From NCBI GenBank assembly GCA_019456145.1, contig VRUL01000034.1, positions 1 to 45,000 on the forward strand: 45,000 nucleotides of DNA, read 5' to 3'. Source of the DNA: Planctomycetota bacterium (GTDB lineage: Bacteria; Planctomycetota; Phycisphaerae; Sedimentisphaerales; Anaerobacaceae). The position numbers and the translations under genes are program-made. The notes beneath the pieces are model-generated. The model ran no database searches and was not told the origin of the DNA. It worked only from the letters and a program-made list of their open reading frames with translations. Shown one piece after another: positions 18,132-26,622 of this stretch. The number at the start of each line of letters is the position of its first letter. Positions within the stretch are counted from its first letter, which is position 1.

Positions 18132-18893
18132 ATGAATCTGAACTTGAAGGACAAAGTTGCGTTGGTGACCGGGGGCTCAGGGGGTTTGGGTAAAGCGACC
18201 TGTCTGTTTTTGGCTGCCGAAGGAGCAAAGGTAGTAGTCAACTATCGGCGCAGTGCCGAACGAGGCGATGTAGTTGTAAAGGAAATAAAAGAGAAGTTCG
18301 GCACCGAGGCGTTAGCGGTTTATGCCGATGTGGGAAAAGAGAGCGATGTCCTGGCCATGTTTGAAAAGATAGACGAGACATTCGGTCGAATCGACATTCT
18401 GATCAACAACGCCGCTTACTGCCCGACGTGCCAGGTCGCGGACATGACCGAGCAGATGTGGAACCATACGCTGCAGGTCAATCTGACAGGAACGTTCCTG
18501 TGTTCGCGGGAATTTGTCAAGCGTCTGCTGGATCGCCGACAGCCGGGCCGAATTGTGAATATCTCTTCGCAGGCTGCGTTTCGCGGTTCGACTACCGGTC
18601 ACGCGCCGTATGATGCCAGCAAGGGCGGCATCGTCTCCTTTACGGTTTCGCTTGCGCGGGAGGTTGCAGAAAAAAACATCATGGTCAACTGCGTCGCGCC
18701 CGGCTTAATGCACACGGAAATAATGGACAAGGCGCTGCGAGCCAATAAACAGAAGTACATCGACCGGATTCCCATCCGTCGCATCGGCAGGCCCGAGGAG
18801 ATTGCACGTGTGGTTGTCTTCCTGGCTTCTGACGGAAGCGACTACATGACCGGTGCCACCGTGGATGTCAGCGGGGGTCTTGCGATGCGGTAG
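18132..18893 (+). CDS. SDR-family NAD(P)-dependent oxidoreductase
   Basis: 253 aa classical short-chain dehydrogenase. Cofactor motif TGGSGGLG is at 13-20, NNA at 92-94, the structural Asn at 117 (VNLTG), catalytic Ser at about 145-146 (NISSQ), and Tyr160 and Lys164 in YDASKGG. The C-terminus DVSGGLAMR is as in the FabG/glucose dehydrogenase group. It is divergent from the dehydrogenase gene across 293 nt that hold no visible gene. No strong ribosome site is seen. It is probably a sugar or polyol dehydrogenase of the same cassette rather than a fatty-acid enzyme, but this is inference. Confidence 0.88.
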   Translation: MNLNLKDKVALVTGGSGGLGKATCLFLAAEGAKVVVNYRRSAERGDVVVKEIKEKFGTEALAVYADVGKESDVLAMFEKIDETFGRIDILINNAAYCPTCQVADMTEQMWNHTLQVNLTGTFLCSREFVKRLLDRRQPGRIVNISSQAAFRGSTTGHAPYDASKGGIVSFTVSLAREVAEKNIMVNCVAPGLMHTEIMDKALRANKQKYIDRIPIRRIGRPEEIARVVVFLASDGSDYMTGATVDVSGGLAMR

Positions 18894-18922
18894 TACCGCC
18901 ATCTACTATACGCTCTGCACCT

Positions 18923-19342
18923 GTGCCCAGACACACAATACAGGTGCGCCTGCGCGTACTCAAAAAGGGAATCTGTCTGCTTGTGGCGTTTGTAATGTTG
19001 CTTGGTCCCGAGTCGTTCCACAGCCTCAGCCGGGCCGAGGTGCAGTACACTAACCTAAACACGGCAAGCTGGGCTAATGGTGATACTACTATCACCTATA
19101 CCTATGATAACAACGGCTCAGTTGAGACCAAAACAACTGTTACCAGCAGCGTTATCAAAAAGGTCGTTACGTATCATTACAATCTTACCGGTCGGCAGGA
19201 TAAAGTTACTACCGATGATCAGGCCGGCACAGAACACATCGTTGAATATATCTATAACGATGAAGGTATTCGCGTACAGGCTGATAGCTATGACCAGCCG
19301 GCTGGCGGCGGGGCCAAATCCAACGAAAAGACCGTAACCTAA
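18923..19342 (+). pseudogene. 5' part of a frameshifted Rhs/YD-repeat protein
   Basis: 139 codons. The frame can start at a GTG (18923, or GTG 18944) and has a hydrophobic export-like segment (GICLLVAFVMLLGP) followed at once by YD repeats (ITYTYDNNGS, VTYHYNLTGRQDKV, VEYIYNDEGIRV). The frame ends with TAA at 19340-19342. The matching continuation is in another frame from 19344 (LVDSYNHTGYAQVLEEW). Removing one A around 19341-19342 would read ...KTVTYLVDSY..., joining both parts. The N-terminal region is very short for an Rhs protein, so most of a larger shell may have been deleted. Confidence 0.65.
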
Positions 19343-19382
19343 CTTAGTTGATTCTTACAATCACACCGGCTATGCGCAGGTA

Positions 19383-20420
19383 TTGGAGGAGTGGGCTGTA
19401 GAAGGCAGTACGGCTGTGCTTACGTGCTATACGCTCAGCGACGATGTAATTGCGCAGAAAAATTTGTATTGGCAATGGGTCGTCTCGCAGTGGGAATTGC
19501 AGAGTACCGGCAATACTCAGTACCTGCTCTACGACGGACACGGCTCGACAAGACAGCTTGTCAGCGGCAGCGTAGGCAGTACAAGCATCGTCGATGACTT
19601 CAGCTACGATGCCTACGGCGTATTGTTACAGGATGAGACGGTAGCTTCACAACGTCCCGGTCATGTGTCCTCGCAGGCTACGAGCTTACTCTATACCGGC
19701 GAACAATTTGACAGCGATGCCCAGCAGTATTATAATCGTGCACGTTGGTATGATCCGTTAAACGGCAGATTTAACCGTACGGATCCGTTCTTTGGCAATT
19801 TACAAGATCCCCAGTCGTTGCATAAGTACCTCTATTGCCACGCTAATCCGGTAAACAATATTGATCCCAGTGGTAAATTTTACAGCGCATCAGATGTTAC
19901 GGTAACAATGGGAATAAGAATAAGTATTCAAGTGCTGATTATTACTGTTGGTGCCATAATAGCATGGAAGAAGTTTGGTCCTAAAGGACATAAGCCGGAT
20001 GCAAATCAGCAAAGACAAATTAATGCAGCAAATCTCGTAATACAAAATAATTTATTAAATAAGAGATTTATTCTCGATTCTGACCAAGAAATTGTTATAG
20101 ATTATAAATATGTAGATTTCGACAAATATTATGTTGCGAATTTAGGTAATTCGTATGCGGGAGAACATAGACCATGGCCTTTTGAAAAGATAATACTCGA
20201 CGAGAAGGTTTGGTTTGCGATGTCTCCCGAGCTAGGTGCTTGTACTATGGTACATGAACTATATCATTATTTTCATTGGGGCTTTGGAACAATAGAAGAG
20301 AAAGCGGCACATGAATTAGAAGCTCAGGTGTATATTGAACTCGGACTTCCGAGAAGTGGATCTTATTGGGATGACATTGTTGAGGCAAGCCAAAACTATG
20401 ATTTTCCTTTACCTGAATAA
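19383..20420 (+). CDS. Rhs core with C-terminal zincin (HExxH) toxin-like domain
   Basis: The frame is open from 19344; the TTG at 19383 is only the first possible start and the part is probably read with the 5' part when the frame is restored. Residues 40-155 are the Rhs-associated core (YLLYDGHGSTRQLV, SYDAYGVLLQ, RARWYDPLNGRF, NPVNNIDPSGKF). After DPSGKF the sequence turns AT-rich and unrelated to Rhs: a membrane-like helix (IQVLIITVGAIIAW), then a domain with HELYH at residues 291-295 and a candidate third ligand in AAHELEA (Glu311 or Glu313). HExxH marks zinc metallopeptidases. The position after the core is where polymorphic toxins carry their variable tip. Confidence 0.78.
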   Translation: MEEWAVEGSTAVLTCYTLSDDVIAQKNLYWQWVVSQWELQSTGNTQYLLYDGHGSTRQLVSGSVGSTSIVDDFSYDAYGVLLQDETVASQRPGHVSSQATSLLYTGEQFDSDAQQYYNRARWYDPLNGRFNRTDPFFGNLQDPQSLHKYLYCHANPVNNIDPSGKFYSASDVTVTMGIRISIQVLIITVGAIIAWKKFGPKGHKPDANQQRQINAANLVIQNNLLNKRFILDSDQEIVIDYKYVDFDKYYVANLGNSYAGEHRPWPFEKIILDEKVWFAMSPELGACTMVHELYHYFHWGFGTIEEKAAHELEAQVYIELGLPRSGSYWDDIVEASQNYDFPLPE

Positions 20421-20451
20421 AAATAGATGAAGATGAAATGTTAAGAACTTT

Positions 20452-20868
20452 ATGACTATAAAGAGAAAAATTAAAGCATGTGATTATTGGATAGCGGAGA
20501 TAACACTATTGTTAGCTTCCTTTATTATTCTTGCTGGCTTGTTGGTTAGACCCGATACAAAATATACTTCCGAAGATATTCTTCATACAATACTATTGTT
20601 TTTATGGAATATCTTTTTAATATTTTTATTTCTTCAATTTCCATTAACCTATTTGAAAAGGAAAACACGCTTGAGGTCGGGGCTTATATTTAATATACTT
20701 TCGATATTATTATGGTTAACTACAATGGTATTTCTTATTTATTTTACTTTTCTTTCCCCATTCTTACATAAATATACTCCAATTATCTTCTCTGTTGTTT
20801 CTATATCCTCATTAATGGTGGTAATAGCATTGTATCTTTTTTTCAAGAAAACAAGTGTCCCTACCTAA
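20452..20868 (+). CDS. Four-helix membrane protein, candidate immunity protein
   Basis: 138 aa, starting 31 nt after the Rhs toxin-like gene. It has four clear membrane segments: ITLLLASFIILAGLLV, ILLFLWNIFLIFLFLQF, FNILSILLWLTTMVFLIYF and IIFSVVSISSLMVVIALYLFF. I do not recognise the family. It is as AT-rich as the toxin-like tip, and unlike the Rhs core, so both were probably acquired together. Small membrane proteins directly behind an Rhs tip are commonly cognate immunity proteins; that role here is inference. A terminator follows at 20903-20935. Confidence 0.65.
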   Translation: MTIKRKIKACDYWIAEITLLLASFIILAGLLVRPDTKYTSEDILHTILLFLWNIFLIFLFLQFPLTYLKRKTRLRSGLIFNILSILLWLTTMVFLIYFTFLSPFLHKYTPIIFSVVSISSLMVVIALYLFFKKTSVPT

Positions 20869-20902
20869 AACTCTATCTGTGCATAATATTTTAAAATCAT
20901 TC

Positions 20903-20935
20903 AAGTAGAAGTTTTCTACTTACTTCTCTTTTTTT
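20903..20935 (+). terminator. Rho-independent terminator after the toxin/immunity pair
   Basis: A perfect 8-bp stem, AAGTAGAA-GTT-TTCTACTT (20903-20921), is followed closely by a run of seven T (20929-20935). It lies 35 nt after the stop of the membrane protein gene. Confidence 0.7.
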
Positions 20936-20975
20936 GCTCTTTGACAAGTAAATTAACAAAGACGGTCTATCTCTT

Positions 20976-21208
20976 ACCACGGCTCGACCAGGCAGCTTGT
21001 CAGCGGCAGCGTAGGCAGTACAAGCATCGTCGATGACTTCAGCTACGATGGCTATGGCGTATTGTTACAGGATGAGACGGTAGCTTCACAATGTCCCGGT
21101 CATGTGTCCTCGCAGGCTACCAGCCTGTTGTATGCCGGCGAACATTTTGATACCGATTCGCAGAATTACTATCTACGTGTAAGATGGTATGATTCCCTCT
21201 CCGGCAGG
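20976..21208 (+). repeat. Displaced duplicate of the Rhs core
   Basis: About 230 nt matching 19541-19773, nearly identical over the first 140 nt and more diverged after that. It encodes TRQLVSGSVGSTSIVDDFSY and on to VRWYDSLSGR, then ends abruptly where the truncated sigma factor gene begins on the other strand. It has no start and no tip domain of its own. Confidence 0.8.
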
Positions 21209-21528
21209 GCCTCGATCATAGGGACAACACAGGCATCGATATCATCCCTTGCTCTATCGATAAGCTCCGGCTCGGAGGTCGCCAGCTCTTCAGGCAGTTC
21301 CCCCATCTTATTTTGAGCACGGTAATGGTCGACAATGGCATTTCGAGTTATTTGATATATCCAACCTCGTATTTTCTCGCTATCTTCCAGCGTGTCGATC
21401 GACGAATGTATTCGCAAAAATACTTCCTGCAGGATATCATCTGCGTTATTCGCATCCCCGACCCTGCTCCGGATAAAACCGCCCAGCCTCTCATGATATA
21501 TCTTCAAGATTTCTTCGGTAGAATTCAT
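21169..21528 (-). pseudogene. ECF sigma factor (SigZ-like) cut short by Rhs sequence
   Basis: 119 codons; AGGTG 6 nt upstream supports the ATG at 21528. The sigma region 2 is intact: DANNADDILQEVFLRIHSSI and KIRGWIYQITRNAIVDHYR. The linker follows as in SigZ-type factors up to VVPMIEALPE, which is where region 4 should begin. Instead the frame continues ERESYHLTRR, which is the Rhs core fragment read backwards. Region 4, which binds the -35 element, is missing, so the product cannot be a normal sigma factor. The junction is at about 21200-21210. Confidence 0.75.
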
Positions 21529-21713
21529 AGCAACACCTGTTCATTTAAAACTGTTTTCTTTCAGATTCTTCACGCCATCTTAACACACTTGATGGCATTA
21601 TATCACAACAGTTCATTCTCGGCAAAGACAGCTTCCACCCGGAGAACACAGCCGAATGCGAACATACATCTGATTGATTTTACCCCTTCCAGTTGATATA
21701 CTGAACTTTCTCT

Positions 21714-23102
21714 ATGATTGGCAAAAAGGTACATATTAAAAGCTTCGGGTGCCAGATGAATAAGCTGGACACGGCCCTGGTGACTTTTGCGCTTAAAGAC
21801 GCGGGTTTTACTTTTACAGAAAGTGCCAGTGAAGCGGACGTTGTCTTGATAAATACCTGCTCGGTTCGCGAGCACGCCGAACAGCGGGTCATCTCACATC
21901 TTGGCCGTCTGCAGCATATCAAAAAGACTCGACCTGATATGGTAGTTGGTGTCATCGGCTGTATGGCACAACGCCTCGACAGGAAATTGCTCAAGCACGA
22001 CGCCGTCGATATCATCTGCGGCCCTGCACAAATACCGCAAATAACCAAACTCATAACAGAAACACTGAAGTTAAAAAAAGAAATCGTGGCCGTAACGGAA
22101 AATATCCGCCAAAAAACCGACCAAAGACAGGCACAGGCACTCGAAGATTTCGAATCTGCTTATTCCGCCCGGGAAAAGAAAATACCAGGCCAAGCCTACG
22201 TTCGCGTGATGCGGGGCTGTGATAATTTTTGTTCATATTGTATTGTCCCATTCGTACGCGGCCCCGAAATTTCTCGACCGCCCAAAGCAATCATCGACCA
22301 AATCAGAAAACTCGCCGATACGGGTGTAAAACAGGTTACGCTGTTGGGCCAACGCGTAAATTCCTATAAATACAAAGCCGGCGACAAAACATATTGCCTG
22401 GCCGATTTGCTCCGGATGGCAAGCGACATCCAGGGCATTGAATGGATAAGGTTCGTCACCAGTTACCCTTCGGAGGAGTTCTTCGACGAGATTTTGCGGG
22501 CAATGGCTGATTTACCGAAAGTCTGCAATTACCTGCACATACCCGCGCAGAGCGGCTCAAACAAAATCCTCCGTGCCATGAATCGTCATTACACAACCGA
22601 CCAATATCTTCACCTTTTGGCCAAAGCGCGGGATATTGTGCCTGCAATTGCAATTGCAGGCGATTTTATCGTAGGCTTCCCCGGAGAAACCCATGCCGAT
22701 TTCGAAGCGACAGTCGACCTTGTCAAAAAGGCACGATACAAAAATTGTTTCATTTTCAAATACTCGCCCCGCCCCGATACAAAATCGGATAAGAAATTAG
22801 CCGATGACATTCCTCTTGAAGTAAAGAAGAACCGAAATACTGAGCTGCTGGCCGTTCAGGAAAAAATAAGCGGCGAGTTAAGCGCCGAGTATTTAGGCAA
22901 AGAGGTCAGAGTCCTCGTCGAGGGCCTGAGCAAAAAGCCGCATTTGGATTCCGAAAAAAGTGACGGCAATCCTCAACTCATCGGCCGAACAGCAACGGAC
23001 TACATAGTCGTCTTTAACGCCCCGCCATCACTGGCTGGACAATTCGTAAAAGTAAAAATCACCAAAACCTCACCCCTGACCCTCTTCGGCCGGCTTATCT
23101 GA
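21714..23102 (+). CDS. miaB: tRNA-2-methylthio-N6-dimethylallyladenosine synthase MiaB
   Basis: 462 aa radical-SAM methylthiotransferase that adds the 2-methylthio group to i6A37 of tRNAs. The N-terminal MTTase domain has the three cluster cysteines Cys13 (FGCQMN), Cys49 (NTCSV) and Cys83 (GCMAQ). The radical-SAM motif CDNFCSYC gives Cys169, Cys173 and Cys176. HIPAQSGSN, DFIVGFPGET and a C-terminal TRAM domain (VRVLVEG ... ITKTSPLTLFGRLI) complete the family. Length is normal. It is divergent from the broken sigma factor gene. The stop at 23100-23102 directly abuts the stop of the convergent small membrane protein gene. No strong ribosome site is seen. Confidence 0.93.
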   Translation: MIGKKVHIKSFGCQMNKLDTALVTFALKDAGFTFTESASEADVVLINTCSVREHAEQRVISHLGRLQHIKKTRPDMVVGVIGCMAQRLDRKLLKHDAVDIICGPAQIPQITKLITETLKLKKEIVAVTENIRQKTDQRQAQALEDFESAYSAREKKIPGQAYVRVMRGCDNFCSYCIVPFVRGPEISRPPKAIIDQIRKLADTGVKQVTLLGQRVNSYKYKAGDKTYCLADLLRMASDIQGIEWIRFVTSYPSEEFFDEILRAMADLPKVCNYLHIPAQSGSNKILRAMNRHYTTDQYLHLLAKARDIVPAIAIAGDFIVGFPGETHADFEATVDLVKKARYKNCFIFKYSPRPDTKSDKKLADDIPLEVKKNRNTELLAVQEKISGELSAEYLGKEVRVLVEGLSKKPHLDSEKSDGNPQLIGRTATDYIVVFNAPPSLAGQFVKVKITKTSPLTLFGRLI

Positions 23103-23555
23103 TTATTGATCTTCCTGCGATTTTGCAAGTTTAACTAAACGGGCCAGAGAGTTTTCACATTTAAATGTTTCAAGCTTAGGTATATCTCTGAGAGCATCGT
23201 CTACTTTGGGAGCGAATCCCGATTTCGAAGGATAAATCTCACGGTAGGTTTTAGCTGCTCTCAGGACTCTGTGACGATAGTCCGTTATAGGTATAAGTGG
23301 CGTTTGAGCAACAGCGATAATGTTGTTATCGATCATTCCGTCCAGAGCTTTAATCGCGGCGTCGACTTCTCCGAGCCGTAGGTGGCACACCGGCCGTATT
23401 TGCATGGCCAGTTCAGTAGCACTCCGATCTACTGCTTTAGAGAAAATATGCCGATAATACGCATATGAGGACGTTACAACGCCCAACCAGTATCCTATGA
23501 AAAAGACCAGTAAAAATAGAACAATAAGCCCGATTTTACGTTTTCTTGACTTCAC
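23103..23555 (-). CDS. Small membrane-anchored protein of unknown function
   Basis: 150 aa from a GTG at 23555 with GGGAGA 7 nt upstream. A single N-terminal membrane helix (IGLIVLFLLVFFIGYWLGVV) is followed by an external or cytoplasmic helical domain: ATELAMQIRPVCHLRLGEVDAAIKALDGMI, then a possible second helical pair. I do not recognise a family. It begins 32 nt after the transporter gene and is probably in its operon. Confidence 0.65.
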   Translation of the reverse strand: MKSRKRKIGLIVLFLLVFFIGYWLGVVTSSYAYYRHIFSKAVDRSATELAMQIRPVCHLRLGEVDAAIKALDGMIDNNIIAVAQTPLIPITDYRHRVLRAAKTYREIYPSKSGFAPKVDDALRDIPKLETFKCENSLARLVKLAKSQEDQ

Positions 23556-23587
23556 AATTTAATCTCCCATTTGTTTCTGACCTGCCG

Positions 23588-24994
23588 TTACTTCCCAAGC
23601 AAAACAGACGGCATCTGGACGACACAGAAATAGCCGAACACCAGAAAGGCGATTATCAATCCCACGGCGAATATCCTGCTTGGCTTAAGTACGCCGGCAG
23701 CTTCTTTAGATAGCATTTTCGGCATTATTAGAAAAAGCCCTATCGCCACTAAAAGCGCCTGCAGAGGCGTCAGCAAAAGACCCTCGAATATCGCCGATAT
23801 CTTCACGAGAACCACGGGACTTTCCTCGAAGTAAAACACGATAACCATATTGGCACACAAAAAGAAAATCAGAAAGAAACGGAACTGCATCTTCCACGAG
23901 AGCTTCTTTGCAACACCGGGTATGCAGATTCGAAAAGAATCGGCCAATAGTCTCGGCCAGCCTGCCAATTGTCCGGTGTTAGTCGAAATTAGCGCAACGG
24001 TCCCTGCCAGGATAAAGAGAAATCCGCCGACAGGGCCCCATTTGTCAGAGAATACCTTCGAGAGCGTAAAGGCCACATCATTCCCTTCCGGCACAAGCTG
24101 CTGAGGTCCTAAAACACCTGCACCGGCAATGAAGAACGCCCCCGTAACTGTTATCCCTATGACCACCGCCAGGGATGAATCGACATAGAGCACTCGGCAC
24201 CACCCCTTGATTTTCTCTGCCGCCGCGACGCTCATACTCTTTAGCGCCGAGACGTCCGCAGGTCTGCCGTACCCTCTCCCGGCCGCCGCTCCATACCCGG
24301 CCCCGAGCACCCAGTAAGTGTACCATACCTGGCTGGCAAACCCCCCTGCTCCCCAGCCCAGAAGAGGCAGGATCTCCTTCCACGGATTGTCACTGACCTT
24401 CTCCATTGACGAGGCCCATTTAGGCACTTCCGGCACGCTGAAGCTAAAGCTCCTGACCAATTCACCGATGCTCGGAAAAACGTAACAGGCGACGTAAAAC
24501 ACACCCAAAACGATGACCAGAACGAAAACGCTCATCACGATTTTCAATATATCGAAAGTCCCCGACCACGCCACACCCACCGCGAACAGCGAGACTATAC
24601 ACACACCCAGCTTCGGGTCGATGGCCGGCACCATACTATTGACAAACACACCGGCGGCCGTCGCCACTGCACCGATAGAGAAGATCGCACAGACAAATTG
24701 TATAACCACAATCACCCAGACAACCAGATTATTGGGCCCTATCCGCCCGAACATATCGATCATACCTTCTCCCGTGCACACCGTATAGCGCGCACCGCTG
24801 AGACCGATCCAGAACTTCAGGAATATACCTAACACGATGGCCCAGAGAACGCTCGTCCCTAAGATCGCGCCGGTCCGGGTAGCTAAGATGACTTCTCCGG
24901 AGCCTATATATTCGGCCGCCCATACAAACGACGGCCCCACCATCGCCAAAACCGCAAGCCCGACAGGCGGCTTTTTAATTACCATTTCATCCAT
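23588..24994 (-). CDS. Nramp-related transporter lacking the canonical metal motif
   Basis: 468 aa from MDEMVIKK at 24994 (Met at 24985 also possible; the frame is open to 25105 but the extra residues are not credible). About eleven membrane helices and overall layout are those of Nramp divalent-metal transporters. The first helix reads GPSFVWAAEYIGSGE where Nramps normally have DPGN, and helix 6 (GWGAGGFASQVWYTYW) lacks the usual MPH. The metal-binding residues therefore differ from MntH-type Mn2+/Fe2+ carriers, and the transported ion may be another one, such as Mg2+ in Nramp-related proteins, or the solute may not be a metal. A small membrane protein gene follows. Confidence 0.8.
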   Translation of the reverse strand: MDEMVIKKPPVGLAVLAMVGPSFVWAAEYIGSGEVILATRTGAILGTSVLWAIVLGIFLKFWIGLSGARYTVCTGEGMIDMFGRIGPNNLVVWVIVVIQFVCAIFSIGAVATAAGVFVNSMVPAIDPKLGVCIVSLFAVGVAWSGTFDILKIVMSVFVLVIVLGVFYVACYVFPSIGELVRSFSFSVPEVPKWASSMEKVSDNPWKEILPLLGWGAGGFASQVWYTYWVLGAGYGAAAGRGYGRPADVSALKSMSVAAAEKIKGWCRVLYVDSSLAVVIGITVTGAFFIAGAGVLGPQQLVPEGNDVAFTLSKVFSDKWGPVGGFLFILAGTVALISTNTGQLAGWPRLLADSFRICIPGVAKKLSWKMQFRFFLIFFLCANMVIVFYFEESPVVLVKISAIFEGLLLTPLQALLVAIGLFLIMPKMLSKEAAGVLKPSRIFAVGLIIAFLVFGYFCVVQMPSVLLGK

Positions 24995-25082
24995 AGGCCA
25001 CAGATTAACGCAGATTATACCGTCTAAGTAAAGCCAAAATTTATACCCACGCAGAGCGCTTATCGTCAAACGCGGCGGTATA

Positions 25083-25440
25083 TTTTTGCCTCTGATCCGC
25101 CACACTGATGGCGGACAAGAATTGGCTTTGTTTGGGTTCGTTTTGGGTTCGTTTTTATTAGTTCATTGTTCATAGTTAATTGTTCGTAGTTCTTTGTTAA
25201 AAGGAGGTTACGTTCATTTGGGCTTTTCCGAAATTGGGTTCGTTTTGCATAATTAAGGTAATAATTGGATGGCGAATTGGGCTGGATAGGCGGTTTGCGT
25301 AGTATGTAGTTGTTAGTTCGTAGATAATTAGTTCGTAGTTCATAGTTTGTAGTTGATAGTTATTCGCCATTCACGAAGCACCATTCACTAAAGATTAATT
25401 TAACTGGGCCGGCTGGCCCTAAGACCTTGCCACGCTGTGG
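25083..25440. repeat. Long intergenic repeat, copy A
   Basis: Non-coding sequence with a second copy at 40066-40440. Both begin with a 6-bp hairpin (TCCGCC ... GGCGGA) and contain GGGTTCGTTTTGGGTTCGTT, TTACGTTCATTTG, GAAATTGGGTTCGTTTT and GGGCTGGATAGGCGGTTTGC in the same order, ending GGCTGGCCCTA. Here an A/T-rich run of TTCGTAGTT-like units is inserted in the second half. The copy fills the gap between the transporter gene and the defence island. Confidence 0.75.
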
Positions 25441-25490
25441 CATAAGACATGCAATCTGAAATGTCTATTTTTCGTCGCCTGCTGGCGGTT

Positions 25491-25514
25491 TATGTTTGCC
25501 TATAGGCAAACATA
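25491..25514. repeat. Perfect 24-bp palindrome
   Basis: Half-site TATGTTTGCCTA followed by its exact complement. The central CCTATAGG is the same as the centre of the 14-bp palindromes at 26522 and 29993. It lies 119 nt past the stop of the methyltransferase gene and is followed by AT-rich sequence with CATAAGTAAACA-like units, with no T-run on the minus strand to make it a plain terminator. Confidence 0.7.
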
Positions 25515-25632
25515 CAGGTATATTAACAGATATTCAAACATAAGTAAACAAAAAAATAACCAAAAATACACTTTTTTTAACCATTTATTTCACAGATTTC
25601 ACGGAGTTTTAGGAGCGAAGGAACTATCGGGG

Positions 25633-26442
25633 TTAATCAATGAGGCGGCTGTATTTCAGCCGGGTAAGATCCTCGGCCACCTTTGGCTTGCGAAAAACGA
25701 ACAAATGCTCGTGCATTATCAGGTAGAACTTATCCTTTTTGGCCTTCCACCTCCAACGCTCGGTAAATTTGCAATTGTGCTGGACCTTGACGATGTCCTC
25801 TTTTAACACAAACCCGACTTTTAAGAAACGGGCCATAACGTTAAAGGCCAACGGCACCATGTGTTTTCCTTTTCGTGTCTGGCCGATAAGGATAGCGCAG
25901 TATTTGTTCGGCTTCAATACCCGCAGCAATTCTTTGGCGATTATCTCAATTTCATCACAAAACTTCGGCAGGCTGCCGATATTCGACAAATCTTCCACAA
26001 TATTGCCCTCAGAGTATTTGATAATATTCATATAAGGCGGATGAGTTAATATCAGGTCAAAAGAATCATCTTTGAGAAAAGACAAATCCCGCGCATCACC
26101 CACCTGGACCTTTTGCCTGCTGGCCGGCTGATGTTTGAATTTCAAAGCCTCTTCGGCTAACTTGACAGCCTCCGGATTGATATCCATCCCTAACGCATCT
26201 CGTGCCAATAGCTTTGCTTCGATAAGTGTGGTACCGGCCCCAACCATCGGGTCCAGGACCGAATCGCCCTGCTCGGAATACATCTCGATGATATTACGCG
26301 CTATCTGCGGCGCAAAATTACCCCGATACTTCGGATTATGCGTCGCCCAACTCCCACGCTCGGGAAATGACCAGACAGTAGTCCATTCCAGAGGTATCTC
26401 TGGTACGTCAAAGAATAAATTGGGCTGATTACTACCTATCAC
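25633..26442 (-). CDS. DNA methyltransferase (N4/N6 amino class)
   Basis: 269 aa from a GTG at 26442. AdoMet motif I is DPMVGAGTTLIEA (about residues 64-76) followed by GMDINPEAV; catalytic motif IV is LTHPPY where SPPY or DPPY is usual. A leading TVWSFPERGSWATHNPKYRG segment is typical of the N6_N4_Mtase group in restriction-modification systems. It would methylate an exocyclic amino group in a short recognition site and protect host DNA. It diverges from the first controller gene across a shared intergenic region containing the palindrome at 26522-26535. The target sequence cannot be told. A THPPY variant is uncommon but compatible with activity. Confidence 0.85.
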   Translation of the reverse strand: MIGSNQPNLFFDVPEIPLEWTTVWSFPERGSWATHNPKYRGNFAPQIARNIIEMYSEQGDSVLDPMVGAGTTLIEAKLLARDALGMDINPEAVKLAEEALKFKHQPASRQKVQVGDARDLSFLKDDSFDLILTHPPYMNIIKYSEGNIVEDLSNIGSLPKFCDEIEIIAKELLRVLKPNKYCAILIGQTRKGKHMVPLAFNVMARFLKVGFVLKEDIVKVQHNCKFTERWRWKAKKDKFYLIMHEHLFVFRKPKVAEDLTRLKYSRLID

Positions 26443-26521
26443 AAATCCCGGTTTTTAATCCTTGCATTATCAGCAAGCACATTTTTGCCGGGATCTTTGA
26501 TCAGAAATTGGAATTGATCAA

Positions 26522-26535
26522 CTACCTATAGGTAG
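26522..26535. promoter_or_regulatory. Palindromic operator CTACCTATAGGTAG, copy 1
   Basis: A perfect 14-bp palindrome between the divergent methyltransferase (start 26442) and controller (start 26673) genes. A TATAAT at 26550-26555 on the plus strand puts the palindrome over the expected -35 region. An identical copy stands upstream of the second controller gene. Confidence 0.6.
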
Positions 26536-26622
26536 CAATCTGAAAATATTATAATAATTTTTTTTGTCCTCCTAACCTGATCTATGACAGTACTTTAGGT
26601 TCATAAATCTTGCCTCGCATGG

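Noticed and set aside
25320..25380. TTCGTAGTT-like units as a possible CRISPR or tandem repeat array
   Set aside because: Units are irregular, only 9-15 nt, without spacers; they look like slippage inside a larger repeat.
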